A DNA stretch of 64,000 bases, taken from contig NZ_RHOD01000009.1 of NCBI RefSeq assembly GCF_003946095.1, positions 1 to 64,000 on the forward strand. The letters are read 5' to 3'. Origin of the DNA: Levilactobacillus lindianensis (GTDB lineage Bacteria > Bacillota > Bacilli > Lactobacillales > Lactobacillaceae). A model generated the notes under the pieces. The model was given only the letters and a program-made list of their open reading frames with translations. It had not been told where the DNA came from and made no database searches. Shown here piece after piece: positions 35,811 to 45,445 of this stretch. How positions within the stretch are numbered: the stretch's first letter is position 1; each line of letters begins with the position of its first letter. The position numbers were made by a program, and so were the translations under genes.

Positions 35811-37382
35811 TTATTTCGCATATTCAACTGACCGGACTTCCCGGATGACAGAAACTTTGACGTGACCTGGATAATCCAAGTCGCCCTCAATTTGCTTCTT
35901 GATGTCTCGTGCCAAGACAACGGCATCCGTATCGGAAATCTTCTCTGGCCGCACGATGACTCGAACTTCACGTCCCGCTTGAATGGCAAAACTATGGTCG
36001 ACACCGTCAAATGAATTGGCGATGGTTTCCAGTTTGTCTAAGCGATGAATGTAGCTCTCTAATGTGTCTGAGCGTGCGCCTGGACGGGTAGCCGAGATAA
36101 TGTCGGCAGTCCCTACCAGTTCCGCAATCACAGATTGCGAAGCCGTTCCGTCTGCTTGAGCGGCAATGGCATTCACCACGACAGAGCTCTCACGATATTT
36201 CTTCGCAAGTTCCATCCCTGTGGTAATGTACGAATTGTCGTCCTCATGTTCCGCAGCACGGCCAATATCATGTAATAATCCTGCACGTTTTGCTAACGTA
36301 ACATCCTCACCTAATTCAGCAGCCAATACCCCAGTGATCTTGGCAACCTCGACTGAATGGGCCAAAGCATTCTGCCCATGAGAAATTCGGAAATTCAAGC
36401 GGCCAACTGCTTTAACCAATTCGGGATGCATCGAGTGAATCCCGAGATCAAAGGTTGTTTGCTCACCAATCTCCCGGACACGTTCGTCCAGTTCTTTCTT
36501 GGCTTTTGCCACCATTTCCTCAATCCGTGCCGGATGAATCCGACCGTCTTGAATCAATTTCTCCAATGCAATCTTGGCAACTTCTCGCCGTAAGGGGTCA
36601 AAGCCACTCAAGACGACTGCTTCCGGCGTATCATCGATAATCAAATCAATCCCGGTCAACGTTTCCAAGGTCCGAATGTTCCGTCCTTCACGACCGATAA
36701 TCCGGCCCTTCATGTCGTCGTTAGGCAACGTCACAACGGTAATCGTTGTTTCAGTCACCATATCAGCGGCACTCCGTTGAATGGCAGAGACAATCAGGTC
36801 CTTCGCATTAGCCTGGGCCGTCTTACGAGCCGTCTCTTCGCTTTCTTGAATCATTTTTGCCCGTTCCCCGGCCAGAGAGGTCTTAGCCTCTGAGATGATC
36901 AGGTCGCGTGCATCTTCCTGGGATAACGCCGCAACGGTTTCGACCGCTGCCTGTCGCTTTTCAATCAGTGAGTCTGCCTGTTGTTGTTTCTTCGCTAAAT
37001 TCTGTTCTTCGGCACTGAGCTTTTTGTCTCGGCGATTCAAGGAGTTCTCTCGCTTTTCCAGAGAGTTATCTTTCCGGTCCAGTGACTCTTCTCGTTGAAT
37101 CAAACGGTCCTCTTGCTTCTGAACTTCGGCACGACGTTCTTTCAGCTCGGTTTCGACTTCCGCCCGATACTTGTGGCTGTCTTCTTTGGCCTCTAACAAG
37201 GCCTCTTTAGTAGCCGTCTCAGCTTGCTTCTGCGCTTCCGCTAGCACACCTTTAGCGGTGTACTTAGCGGCATCTAGCTTGCGTTCGTGGACAGATTTAC
37301 GATAATAATACCCGCCCACAACACCAACAACGATAGCGATGATTGCGAGGATTATAGTTGGAACAGTCATGATTCCACTCAT
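35811..37382 (-). CDS. rny: Ribonuclease Y
   Basis: Membrane-anchored endoribonuclease of 523 aa that initiates mRNA decay. An N-terminal helix ([19 protein letters not shown]) is followed by a long coiled coil rich in K/E/R (about 35-205), a KH domain with [15 protein letters not shown] (about 235), and an HD domain with [14 protein letters not shown] supplying the metal-binding His-Asp. The first ATG (37382) has GGAGG seven bases upstream. Confidence 0.97.
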   Translation of the reverse strand: MSGIMTVPTIILAIIAIVVGVVGGYYYRKSVHERKLDAAKYTAKGVLAEAQKQAETATKEALLEAKEDSHKYRAEVETELKERRAEVQKQEDRLIQREESLDRKDNSLEKRENSLNRRDKKLSAEEQNLAKKQQQADSLIEKRQAAVETVAALSQEDARDLIISEAKTSLAGERAKMIQESEETARKTAQANAKDLIVSAIQRSAADMVTETTITVVTLPNDDMKGRIIGREGRNIRTLETLTGIDLIIDDTPEAVVLSGFDPLRREVAKIALEKLIQDGRIHPARIEEMVAKAKKELDERVREIGEQTTFDLGIHSMHPELVKAVGRLNFRISHGQNALAHSVEVAKITGVLAAELGEDVTLAKRAGLLHDIGRAAEHEDDNSYITTGMELAKKYRESSVVVNAIAAQADGTASQSVIAELVGTADIISATRPGARSDTLESYIHRLDKLETIANSFDGVDHSFAIQAGREVRVIVRPEKISDTDAVVLARDIKKQIEGDLDYPGHVKVSVIREVRSVEYAK

Positions 37383-37464
37383 GATTCCACCTCCGCATCA
37401 TCAAAAATGACTAATTTAAAATCAGACTTTTCAAGATGTTGTTATGATTACTGACACAACCTCA

Positions 37465-37493
37465 ATTTTAATGGTTGCCGTGAACGCTGTCAA
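37465..37493 (-). promoter_or_regulatory. Predicted rny promoter
   Basis: Perfect TTGACA (37493-37488), 17-nt spacer, TAAAAT (37470-37465) on the minus strand, between the recA terminator and rny. Confidence 0.78.
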
Positions 37494-37516
37494 CTAAACT
37501 CATTGATTGCGAACAC

Positions 37517-37550
37517 AAAAAATCACGCTGGCGTCTCTGCACCAGCGTGA
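37517..37550 (-). terminator. recA terminator
   Basis: TCACGCTGG/CCAGCGTGA stem and T6 on the minus strand, starting about 12 nt after the recA stop. Confidence 0.9.
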
Positions 37551-37561
37551 ATGGTTAATCC

Positions 37562-38677
37562 CTACTTACCTTGTGGCTTGTCGGGGGTTAATTCAATTTG
37601 TTGTGACCCTTTCTTAGACGTTGTCTTGCCATCCTTAGAGGCCTTTTGATTTTTGTCTTTAGCCGGTGTCTCTGGTTCGTCACCATCGACGTTAACACCG
37701 TAAGCTTTACGGACCCGGGTGTTGATCTCAGCCATCATGTCAGCATGATCGGCCAGGTACTGCTTGGCGTTCTCACGTCCTTGACCAATTCGATCTTCAC
37801 CGTATGAGTACCAAGACCCACTCTTATCCACGATATCCTTTTCAACCGCCATATCCAAAAGCTCACCAGTCTGGGAGATCCCTTGACCATACATGATGTC
37901 GACTTCGGCACGCTTGAATGGTGAGGCCACCTTGTTCTTCACAACCTTAATCCGAGTCCGGTTACCGATCACATCGGTCCCGTCCTTGATCTGTTCAGCA
38001 CGCCGAACTTCCAAACGGACCGTAGCGTAGAACTTCAGTGCACGACCACCAGGCGTGGTTTCAGGGTTACCAAACATAACCCCAACTTTTTCACGAATTT
38101 GGTTGATAAAGAGGGCAATCGTCTTCGTCTTGTTAATTGATCCAGAAAGTTTCCGGAGAGCTTGTGACATCATCCGGGCTTGTAGACCCACGTGGGCGTC
38201 CCCCATTTCCCCTTCGATTTCGGCACGGGGAACCAGGGCGGCAACGGAGTCGACAACCACGATGTCCACGGCCCCACTGGAGATCAAAGCATCGGCAATT
38301 TCCAACCCTTGTTCACCAGTATCTGGTTGTGAGAGTAGCAGGCTATCGATGTCGACACCCAAAGCCGTTGCATAAGCCGGGTCCAGCGCGTTTTCAGCGT
38401 CGATATAAGCGGCGGTACCCCCGCGTTTTTGGACCTCGGCAACGGCGTGTAAGGCCACCGTCGTTTTACCGGAAGATTCAGGTCCATAAATTTCAACGAT
38501 TCGGCCCCGAGGATATCCCCCAACACCTAATGCCACGTCCAGGGCTAACGATCCAGAAGGCACGGTTTCCACCTGCATGTTCGTATTGTCTCCTAGCCGC
38601 ATGATGGACCCTTTACCAAAGTCTTTTTCAATTTTCTTCAGCGCTTTATCCAGCGCCGCTTGTCGTTCGTCAGCCAT
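37562..38677 (-). CDS. recA: Recombinase RecA
   Basis: Strand-exchange ATPase and LexA co-protease of 371 aa. Walker [10 protein letters not shown], Walker [12 protein letters not shown], loop L1/L2 region ([42 protein letters not shown]) are intact. The C-terminal tail is Lys/Asp-rich ([20 protein letters not shown]). Start at 38677 ([13 protein letters not shown]) with AAGGAGG upstream rather than the in-frame ATG at 38701. A LexA-like box precedes the promoter. Confidence 0.98.
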   Translation of the reverse strand: MADERQAALDKALKKIEKDFGKGSIMRLGDNTNMQVETVPSGSLALDVALGVGGYPRGRIVEIYGPESSGKTTVALHAVAEVQKRGGTAAYIDAENALDPAYATALGVDIDSLLLSQPDTGEQGLEIADALISSGAVDIVVVDSVAALVPRAEIEGEMGDAHVGLQARMMSQALRKLSGSINKTKTIALFINQIREKVGVMFGNPETTPGGRALKFYATVRLEVRRAEQIKDGTDVIGNRTRIKVVKNKVASPFKRAEVDIMYGQGISQTGELLDMAVEKDIVDKSGSWYSYGEDRIGQGRENAKQYLADHADMMAEINTRVRKAYGVNVDGDEPETPAKDKNQKASKDGKTTSKKGSQQIELTPDKPQGK

Positions 38678-38712
38678 TTGAATCCTCCTTGAGTGCTTCA
38701 TATTCTAGTAAC

Positions 38713-38741
38713 ACTATACCGGCTTCAATCTAAAATTGCAA
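38713..38741 (-). promoter_or_regulatory. Predicted recA promoter
   Basis: TTGCAA (38741-38736), 17-nt spacer, TATAGT (38718-38713) on the minus strand; leader about 30 nt. Confidence 0.7.
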
Positions 38742-38750
38742 GCAAAAACA

Positions 38751-38762
38751 GAACAAAAGTTC
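38751..38762. promoter_or_regulatory. LexA-like SOS box upstream of recA
   Basis: GAACAAAAGTTC is an exact GAAC-N4-GTTC dyad, the classical Firmicute DinR/LexA (Cheo box) core. It lies 9 bp upstream of the recA -35, between cinA and recA. Confidence 0.72.
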
Positions 38763-38769
38763 CCCTAAA

Positions 38770-40014
38770 CTAAATTCCCAGTGTTCGCCGAATCCAGTCC
38801 AGCCCCAGAAGAACCGTCCTGGCCCGAATCTTGGCGCGATCACCTGTCAGATGAACTAATTTGGCTTGTGGGTCTTGCCCCCGCTGAGCCAGTCCCAGCC
38901 AAACAGTGCCGGCCGGTTGCCCTTCCAGCATGTCCGGACCAGCCACTCCGGTGAAACTGAGCGCCAGATCGGTATCCAGTCGTTGTCGGGCACCCTCGGC
39001 CATGCGCTTCGCCGTGGCCGCACTCACCACACCCTCGGCATCAATAATCGTATTCGGGATGTCTAAGAGCGTGTGCTTAGCCTCATTGGCATAGGTCACA
39101 AAGCCCCCCGGAAATACCGCCGAAACGCCGGCAACATCCCCCAGTGTACTCTGAAATTCACCAGCGGTCAGGCTCTCAGCCGCCGTAATCGTCAGCTGGA
39201 GGTCAATCAGCCCATGAACCACCACATTGGCCAGACTGTTATCGTCACCATAACCATAAAGATAATCACCAACCCGCTGGCGAATCAGAGTCACCAGGCC
39301 ATCAATGCGTTCACTCGCCGCAACCTCACTGCTAGCCGTCGCGGTCAAGCGCAGGGTCACCTCATTGACCTTGGCATACGGTGCAATTGTCGGATTAGTT
39401 TGCTTAGCAATCAAATCACCTAAGGTTGTCACCAGCTGAGACTCCCCAATTCCGAAGAAACGAAGGACCTTTGAGACCAGATACTCTTCTCGCCGGTAAA
39501 CCTGCTTAAGAACTGGTAGCGCCTCTTCACGAAACATCGGTTCCAATTCACTAGGTGGCCCAGGGAGTAGCATCACATCTGCCCCCGTAGGTGCTTGATA
39601 GAAGGCCCCCACAGCCATTCCCGTTCGATTCTTCAGTGGGAGGCTACCATCCGGGTAAAGTGCCTGTAAGCGATTGTTAGGGGTTAATTCTTGCCCCGTC
39701 GTCAGAAAGTGCTGGTGAATCTTTGCCATCGCAGCTTCATCCTCAACTAACTTAACGCCCAGGAGATGGGCCACAGTTTGCTTGGTCAAATCGTCCTTAG
39801 TCGGTCCTAAGCCCCCGCTAATCACGACCAAATCACTACGCGACCGAGCCTGCGTAACCACGGCGGTCAATCGATCGGCATTATCACCCACTAATGAGTG
39901 GTAGTAAACCTCGATCCCGGCTGAAGCCAATCCGCGCGCGATAAACGCCGAGTTAGTGTCGACAACCTGTCCCAATAAAATCTCTGTACCCACTGCAATA
40001 ATTTCTGCCTGCAT
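38770..40014 (-). CDS. cinA: Competence/damage-inducible protein CinA
   Basis: The 414-aa protein has an N-terminal MoCF-biosynthesis-type domain (AEIIAVGTEILLGQVVDTNSAFIARGL, SGGLGPTKDDLT) and a C-terminal CinA/PncC amidase domain (TAAESLTAGEFQSTLGDVAGVS, TGVAGPD). PncC-type enzymes deamidate nicotinamide mononucleotide for NAD recycling. The gene directly precedes recA, as in many competent Firmicutes. GGAGGG lies six bases before the ATG. Confidence 0.94.
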   Translation of the reverse strand: MQAEIIAVGTEILLGQVVDTNSAFIARGLASAGIEVYYHSLVGDNADRLTAVVTQARSRSDLVVISGGLGPTKDDLTKQTVAHLLGVKLVEDEAAMAKIHQHFLTTGQELTPNNRLQALYPDGSLPLKNRTGMAVGAFYQAPTGADVMLLPGPPSELEPMFREEALPVLKQVYRREEYLVSKVLRFFGIGESQLVTTLGDLIAKQTNPTIAPYAKVNEVTLRLTATASSEVAASERIDGLVTLIRQRVGDYLYGYGDDNSLANVVVHGLIDLQLTITAAESLTAGEFQSTLGDVAGVSAVFPGGFVTYANEAKHTLLDIPNTIIDAEGVVSAATAKRMAEGARQRLDTDLALSFTGVAGPDMLEGQPAGTVWLGLAQRGQDPQAKLVHLTGDRAKIRARTVLLGLDWIRRTLGI

Positions 40015-40095
40015 ACTATCCCTCCGATGCTGACTTAGTTAATTCCGTAAAATACCCGCGTTTATTCGTCGCAAATGATCTTTTTTAGACACAAG

Positions 40096-40125
40096 AACCC
40101 CCGTAAAAAAACTCACGGGGGCTCG
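40096..40125 (-). terminator. Hairpin after pgsA
   Basis: A nine-bp GC-rich stem (CCCCCGT/ACGGGGG core) lies just after the pgsA stop. Unusually the run of seven T (minus strand) is in the loop rather than after the stem, so terminator strength is doubtful. Confidence 0.45.
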
Positions 40126-40131
40126 CCGGCC

Positions 40132-40719
40132 TTATTCGTCGGAAGATTCCGCGAAGACCTGCTTGTTTTGTACAAAATAATCGATACCAGAATAAATGGT
40201 AAAGAAGAGGCAAATGTAGAAGAAGATCAGGGCCATTGGCACGTTGATTGCCCCAAAGCCAATGTTGTTAAGCAAGAGGAGAATAATCCCCACCATTTGG
40301 GTGGTCGTCTTAATCTTCCCTGGCCAGGCGGCAGCCAAGACCCGGCCACCAGTTTCCACGACGATCAGCCGCAATCCGGTCACGGCTAATTCCCGGCAGA
40401 CGATGATCGCTACACCCCAAGCCGGAACCTTCCCCATCGACACTAAGAGAATGAAAGCCGTCATGACGATCATCTTGTCAGCCAGTGGATCGGCAAATTT
40501 ACCAAAGTTGGTCACCAAATGTTGCCGCCGAGCAATCTGGCCGTCCAAGAAATCTGTAATGGAAGCCACAGCAAAAACCAAGGCCCCCAAGATTTGGGTG
40601 ACCGGAATTGCGGTTCCTAGCCAAGTCACCGTCCCCCAGTCCAGTGGGAGCACCAGTAACAGCAAGAAAACAGGGATTAAGATAATCCGAATAATGGTCA
40701 AACGATTTGGGACGTTCAC
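40132..40719 (-). CDS. pgsA: CDP-diacylglycerol-glycerol-3-phosphate 3-phosphatidyltransferase
   Basis: Integral membrane enzyme of 195 aa making phosphatidylglycerol phosphate. The CDP-alcohol phosphotransferase signature (D-G-AR-G-D-D) is read in SITDFLDGQIARRQHLVTNFGKFADPLADK, and several membrane helices follow. The GTG start at 40719 (VNVPNRLTIIRI) is preferred because AGGAGG lies seven bases upstream; an ATG at 40737 falls before that site. Separated from rodZ by a terminator-like hairpin. Confidence 0.93.
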   Translation of the reverse strand: MNVPNRLTIIRIILIPVFLLLLVLPLDWGTVTWLGTAIPVTQILGALVFAVASITDFLDGQIARRQHLVTNFGKFADPLADKMIVMTAFILLVSMGKVPAWGVAIIVCRELAVTGLRLIVVETGGRVLAAAWPGKIKTTTQMVGIILLLLNNIGFGAINVPMALIFFYICLFFTIYSGIDYFVQNKQVFAESSDE

Positions 40720-40755
40720 AGAAATTTCCTCCTTCAAATACCGAAACTTTTCATC

Positions 40756-40792
40756 AAAAAAGCGTGTCGGTCGCCACGGACCGACCCGCTTC
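40756..40792 (-). terminator. Terminator or attenuator between rodZ and pgsA
   Basis: A GTCGGT/ACCGAC-centred stem with T6 on the minus strand lies in the 77-nt gap between rodZ and pgsA. Because little room is left for a new promoter, it may act as a partial attenuator. Confidence 0.8.
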
Positions 40793-40796
40793 TACT

Positions 40797-41735
40797 TTAT
40801 TTAAATTCTAGGGTAACTGCTTGAACCTGCGATGATGTCGTCGTGCTGGAACTTGTCGTGTCCGTCGATGTTGAGTCGGACGTACTTGAAGCAGCACTGG
40901 TACTCGTTGCAGAGTTGAAGTGGAACGTTTCGCCATCAACCTTAACCTTAGTTGCTGGAGCGTTCCCAAAGTTAAAGGTCACACTAGTTGCGGAACTTGG
41001 AATGCGCATGCTGTGCGACGTCGTCGCAGACAAAGTTCCCTGCCAAATCGTCGACCCACCAACACTGACGGACATCCACGCACTTGATGAGGCGGACAAC
41101 TTCAGCTTAGGTTTATCAGCAACGTTCTTCACTTGCCAAGTAGAACCAGAGGTCGTCGTACTCAATTGCTTGAACACCGGCGTCTTCGTCACCTTCTTGG
41201 ACGAGGCCTTCTTCGAAGAAGACTTGCTCTTAGCCGAGCTACTTGTCTTCTTTTCGGAACTACCAGAAACACTGACGGAACTGCTGTCGACGTTATCCTT
41301 CTTGGTTGAGCTACCACTGTGGGCCGCTGCCATCCAGATACCGAGTAGGACTGCCAGAACCACGATCACAATCCCAATCACTGGCACCGTGCGTCGTAAC
41401 TTCACGTAACGGTCGTCGACCTTCCGCTGTTGTGAACGGGTTTCTGGATTATTCTCATTAACTTTGTCGACATATTCTTGGGTCTGGGTACTTGGTAACG
41501 TGCTGTCGAATTGCTTTAATAGCTCGCCGCCATCCAGATCCACCATGTCCGCGTATTGCTTGATGAATGCCCGAACATAAAAGTCCCCTGGCAATTCGTC
41601 AAAGTTTTGGTCTTCAATTGCGATGAGGTAGCGCTTCTGAATCTTCGTCGTTTGCTGCAAATCGTCCAAGGTAAACCCCTTGGCAATCCGAGCGTCGCGT
41701 AACGTTTTCCCCAAAGTTATTTTATTTTCACTCAT
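40797..41735 (-). CDS. rodZ: RodZ-like HTH/DUF4115 cell-shape protein
   Basis: The 312-aa bitopic protein has an N-terminal Cro/CI-type HTH (TLGKTLRDARIAKGFTLDDLQQTTKI), a basic juxtamembrane segment, a membrane helix (VPVIGIVIVVLAVLLGIWMAA), a Ser/Lys-rich linker, a C-terminal DUF4115-type beta domain, and a Ser/Thr low-complexity tail. RodZ links MreB to the elongation machinery; MreBCD is encoded 7 kb away. It follows ymfF-ymfH, the same order as B. subtilis ymfM. Confidence 0.9.
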   Translation of the reverse strand: MSENKITLGKTLRDARIAKGFTLDDLQQTTKIQKRYLIAIEDQNFDELPGDFYVRAFIKQYADMVDLDGGELLKQFDSTLPSTQTQEYVDKVNENNPETRSQQRKVDDRYVKLRRTVPVIGIVIVVLAVLLGIWMAAAHSGSSTKKDNVDSSSVSVSGSSEKKTSSSAKSKSSSKKASSKKVTKTPVFKQLSTTTSGSTWQVKNVADKPKLKLSASSSAWMSVSVGGSTIWQGTLSATTSHSMRIPSSATSVTFNFGNAPATKVKVDGETFHFNSATSTSAASSTSDSTSTDTTSSSTTTSSQVQAVTLEFK

Positions 41736-41772
41736 TATAAACTCTCCACCTGTTCAAAATTTCTCTACTAGC

Positions 41773-41778
41773 AGTATA
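41773..41778 (-). promoter_or_regulatory. rodZ -10 box
   Basis: Extended -10 TGCTATACT on the minus strand, about 40 nt upstream of the rodZ ATG; no clear -35. Confidence 0.5.
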
Positions 41779-41847
41779 GCATAGGCGCTGTCGCATTTTT
41801 AGCTAGAGGGCCGATAAATCTGGATTTAAACGATTCTTAACCTCCCC

Positions 41848-43137
41848 TTAAGGCAAGATCGTATGAACCGTCTGCTGACTGGCCGACAAGAAGGCTTGTG
41901 AAGCTTCTTGCAGATCGGCAAACGTGAGGTCTTCCAGAATTGCCAATTCATCAAAAATAGTTGCCCCCGAGAACAGCGGTCCGTCATATTGGTTGGCAAT
42001 GGCTTCCACCGAGTTCATGGCCCCGACGATCCGTCCAATTGCCTCTTGCTTGACTAATACAAATTGCGGATTAGCAGCCTCTAACTGGGCTGGCGCATCC
42101 TGTAAAATAGCCGTCACTTCTTGGGCAAACTGTTCGGGTTGATCAGTATCCCCAGTCAACTGGGCAAAGTGAGCGCCCCGTTGAACTTGGAAATCGTAGC
42201 CAAAGCTGTCGTCAATAATGTTTGCATCATACAAACGTAAGTAATTATCCCCACTGTCGTTGAATAACAGGTCAAACATCAGTGAAATGGCCGCACTGTA
42301 CTTTAAGCCAGCTCGGCCAGCCGGTACCGTATCGAAGCCTCGTAAGCCGACATTAACTCGGGGACGTGTCACAGCCAAATGTCGGGTCTGCGTCGCCGGA
42401 ATGTCTGCTGGTAACGATTGCGGGCTAGCCACGCGTCGAATCGGACTGGCTGGACCAAAGGTCTTGTGGTCCTGATTAGCAGTAATCCAACGCAACGTTT
42501 CTTCGGGATCCAATTGCCCCACCACGACCAGGCTCATATTACTTGGGTGGTAGAAGGTGTTGTAAGCCGTATAGAGGTCGTCAGCCGTAATCTTTGCAAT
42601 GGAGTCAACGGTCCCGGCAATATCGATGTGCAGGGGTTCCTTAGGATACAGGTTACCAATCATCCCAAAGTAACTCTGCCAGCCCGGGTCATCATCGTAC
42701 ATTTTAATTTCTTGGCCGATGATCCCCTTTTCCTTATTGACCGTCGCTGCCGTGAAGTACGGCTGTTGCACGAAGTCCAGCAGAATATCGAGATTTTCTT
42801 TCAAGTGACTGGTCGTCGCGAAGAGATAGCTGGTCTGCGTGAAGCTGGTAAAGGCATTCGCCGAGGCTCCGTACTGACCAAATAAATCAAAGGCATCGTG
42901 GTCTTCTTTTTCAAAGAGTTTATGTTCCAGAAAGTGCGCAATCCCATCGGGTAACCGCACGGGTTCAGTCTGATCACGGGGAACAAAGGCATTGTCCACC
43001 GCACCGTAATCCGTCGTCATGATGGCAAAAGTTTTGTGGAACCCAGCCTTAGGCATCAAAATCACTCGGAGACCATTGGATAGCGTCGTCTGATAGATAC
43101 TCTCACCTAAGCGGTCGTAACTTTCTTTATTCAGCAC
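41848..43137 (-). CDS. M16-family zinc peptidase, active-type subunit (YmfH-like)
   Basis: The 429-aa M16 protein has the inverted zinc motif HFLEH (in DGIAHFLEHKLFE). It resembles B. subtilis YmfH/AlbF. Start at GTG 43137 (VLNKESYDRLGES) is proposed: GGAGG lies eight bases before it, inside the end of ymfF, overlapping that gene by 11 nt. An in-frame ATG at 43152 would lie on top of the ribosome site. Together with the adjacent partner it probably forms a two-subunit peptidase; the substrate is unknown. Confidence 0.88.
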   Translation of the reverse strand: MLNKESYDRLGESIYQTTLSNGLRVILMPKAGFHKTFAIMTTDYGAVDNAFVPRDQTEPVRLPDGIAHFLEHKLFEKEDHDAFDLFGQYGASANAFTSFTQTSYLFATTSHLKENLDILLDFVQQPYFTAATVNKEKGIIGQEIKMYDDDPGWQSYFGMIGNLYPKEPLHIDIAGTVDSIAKITADDLYTAYNTFYHPSNMSLVVVGQLDPEETLRWITANQDHKTFGPASPIRRVASPQSLPADIPATQTRHLAVTRPRVNVGLRGFDTVPAGRAGLKYSAAISLMFDLLFNDSGDNYLRLYDANIIDDSFGYDFQVQRGAHFAQLTGDTDQPEQFAQEVTAILQDAPAQLEAANPQFVLVKQEAIGRIVGAMNSVEAIANQYDGPLFSGATIFDELAILEDLTFADLQEASQAFLSASQQTVHTILP

Positions 43138-44407
43138 TTTGGTCACCTCCATGTAAGCAGTACGTGGCTTGTAACGTCACCCGTTTGGCAACTCGGGCGA
43201 CATCGTCCGCGGTAATTGCCATCAGTTTTTCTTGCCAAGCTGCTAAGGGTTCACTCAGGTGGGTTAATTGGACATTGAGTAGGCCGGTCAGCCGGCGTTG
43301 CGGACTGTCGAGTGCCGATAAACGGGCATTTAACAGACTCGCTTTAACTTCATCTAAGAGGCTAGCTGGCAGCTCCCCTCGTTGCATGGCGGCTAATTGC
43401 TCGCCGATAATGTTTTCCACGCGTTGCTGATTCTCCGCTTGGATCCCGGCTTGCACCGTCAGTGTCCCGTTAAAAGGATTGTAGCCACTGCTGGCGTAGT
43501 AGGCCAGACTAGCCTTCTCACGAACATTCGTAAAGAGAAGTGAGAGCGGACTGCCTCCAAAGGCCGCATTAAAAACAACTGCCGCCATGAAGTCTGCGTC
43601 ATTGCGATAAACAGGTAACTGGTACCCCAAGTTTAATTTTGCCTGAACCACCGGTGCCAGGTCATCGCCAACTTGAACCTGTGGTTGGGCGTCCCAATGA
43701 TAGTAAGGATCACTGGTGGGTTCCGTCCGGTCATTGAGTGGCCACTGGGCCAGTGTCGACTGAACCCGTTCGGCCGTCACGTCGCCAATCACGGCCACAT
43801 GAACGGCATCATTGGCCAACATCTCGTGATAAGTTCCCAAGATATCAGTTGCCGACAAGCCACTCAAGACGTGCAGGTCCCCCAGGGCATTCATCGCTTG
43901 CGTGGGTTGTCCGGTGAAAAGCAGTTCCTGTAAACGGCGATTAGCCAGGTACTGCTTGTCGTCGTCCAGTGATTTAATTGCCGTGTAAAGATTCTGACGT
44001 TGTTGGGTAAAGGTTGCGGAGTCAAAGTTGCCTCCTGGCAACAATGGCGCGAATAACACCTGCTTTAACAGGTCCATCCCCCGTTCAAATAAGGGCATAT
44101 CGTCCGCGTAGTTTGCCAGGTACTGCTCATCAACTACCGAACAAGTCAATCGAATGACGTGCTTGGTGCCGAGCTTCAGAACGCTGATCCCGAACGTTGC
44201 CCCATAAAGTCGAGACAACTCACGAGCCAAGGCCGTTTGAGTTGGGTACTGTTCCGTGCTTGTCTCGAGCACCTGAGCTAAGAGGGCTCTGGCTGTGATG
44301 GCCGTCGCTTGGAGCGGCGCCACGAAGTCCACTTTAATGCCGACAGTTTTGAATTGTTTAGTGGGTAACAGATCGAGTGTTACCCCGTTTTTTATGCGAA
44401 AATGCAC
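43127..44407 (-). CDS. M16-family peptidase-like protein lacking the zinc motif (YmfF-like)
   Basis: The 426-aa protein shares the M16 fold (KVDFVAPLQATAITARALLAQVL near the start) but I find no HXXEH, so it is probably the non-catalytic partner, as in other bacterial M16 pairs. Start is GTG at 44407 with AGGAGG eight bases upstream; upstream in-frame codons to 44578 would be untranslated sequence. Precedes and overlaps its partner gene. Confidence 0.88.
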   Translation of the reverse strand: MHFRIKNGVTLDLLPTKQFKTVGIKVDFVAPLQATAITARALLAQVLETSTEQYPTQTALARELSRLYGATFGISVLKLGTKHVIRLTCSVVDEQYLANYADDMPLFERGMDLLKQVLFAPLLPGGNFDSATFTQQRQNLYTAIKSLDDDKQYLANRRLQELLFTGQPTQAMNALGDLHVLSGLSATDILGTYHEMLANDAVHVAVIGDVTAERVQSTLAQWPLNDRTEPTSDPYYHWDAQPQVQVGDDLAPVVQAKLNLGYQLPVYRNDADFMAAVVFNAAFGGSPLSLLFTNVREKASLAYYASSGYNPFNGTLTVQAGIQAENQQRVENIIGEQLAAMQRGELPASLLDEVKASLLNARLSALDSPQRRLTGLLNVQLTHLSEPLAAWQEKLMAITADDVARVAKRVTLQATYCLHGGDQSAE

Positions 44408-44447
44408 GCGCAGAATCCTCCTCTGACAAAAGTCTAATCGGTGTTTA

Positions 44448-44476
44448 ATGATAAGGGAACGAACCGGTAAATACAA
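44448..44476 (-). promoter_or_regulatory. Predicted ymfF-ymfH promoter
   Basis: TTGTAT (44476-44471), 17-nt spacer, TATCAT (44453-44448) on the minus strand, between the ABC-operon terminator and ymfF. Confidence 0.5.
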
Positions 44477-44542
44477 GCAACCACTTTCATTTTCACTGAG
44501 TTTTGATCGGTCGCGCCCCGCTGCCAAGTCCGAAAACACGGT

Positions 44543-44572
44543 AAAAGGCCCCAGACAACCGTCTCGAGCCCT
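44543..44572 (-). terminator. Terminator of the second ABC operon
   Basis: AGAC/GTCT inner stem with an outer AGG/CCT pairing and T4 on the minus strand, shortly after the binding-protein stop codon. Confidence 0.6.
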
Positions 44573-44584
44573 CAACAAACCAAT

Positions 44585-45433
44585 TTATTTTTTCAGTAAC
44601 GGTGTATCGACGTTTCCGCCGAACCATTTTTGATTAATCTTGGCCAACTGCCCATCCTTAGCGGTCCGCGCCAGCCCCCGATTAATCTTGTTTCGGAGGG
44701 TCACATCCCCCTTACGCATGCCCACCGCAAACTGTTCCTTGGGGAAACTCCCCACGGTGACCTTGAAGTCTTCCGGATGTTGCTGGTGTTTGATGTAATA
44801 ATTAGCATAGGTACTATCGATGAGTAGCCCCTGAATCCGACCAGCGTTCAGGTCAATGAAGGCGTTGGTGAAGGAATCATACTGAACGGCAGCGTGATTC
44901 TTGATCCGGCTCTTAAAGATCTTGGGGTAATCCTCAATGTCATTATACCCAGAGGAACCGCTTTGCGCGCCCAAAACCTTACCCTGCATCCCAGCAAAGC
45001 TGGTGATACCACTCTTCTTTAACGTCACCAGCACTTGGTCGTTATTCAAGTACGTTTGCGAGAAGGCCACCTTCTTAGCTCGTTCCGGCGTGATGGAGTA
45101 CCCGTTCCAAATCAAATCAATGGTGCCATTACGCAATTCCGTGGCATTCATGGACCAGTCAATCGTTTGGAAATCAACCTTGATCCCGTACTGCTTGAAC
45201 ACGGCCCGTGCTAAATCGATGTCATAGCCGACCAGCTTCCCACTCTTCTGCCGAAAGCCCATCGGCACAAAGCTATCGTCGAGACCAATGACGACCTTTT
45301 TTCGCCGCTGAATCCGTGACCAGGTATCCCGGTTGTCGGCTTGCTTCGCGGACTGACCACACCCAGCCAACGCCGTCCCCAGAGTCAGCAGTACCGTGAG
45401 TAACACGGCCAATCGTCCCAATCTTTTTCTCAT
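44585..45433 (-). CDS. Amino-acid ABC transporter substrate-binding lipoprotein
   Basis: The 282-aa receptor has a lipoprotein signal peptide ending in lipobox LAGC (Cys about residue 25). The type-3 SBP fold follows (KVVIGLDDSFVPMGF, KLVGYDIDLARAVFKQYGI, DLIWNGYSITPERAKKVAFS). Last gene of the permease-ATPase-SBP operon under T-box control, so the substrate should be the amino acid sensed by that leader. Unlike the transporter at 1.1 kb, receptor and permease are separate polypeptides. Confidence 0.93.
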   Translation of the reverse strand: MRKRLGRLAVLLTVLLTLGTALAGCGQSAKQADNRDTWSRIQRRKKVVIGLDDSFVPMGFRQKSGKLVGYDIDLARAVFKQYGIKVDFQTIDWSMNATELRNGTIDLIWNGYSITPERAKKVAFSQTYLNNDQVLVTLKKSGITSFAGMQGKVLGAQSGSSGYNDIEDYPKIFKSRIKNHAAVQYDSFTNAFIDLNAGRIQGLLIDSTYANYYIKHQQHPEDFKVTVGSFPKEQFAVGMRKGDVTLRNKINRGLARTAKDGQLAKINQKWFGGNVDTPLLKK

Positions 45434-45445
45434 AGTTACTCACTC

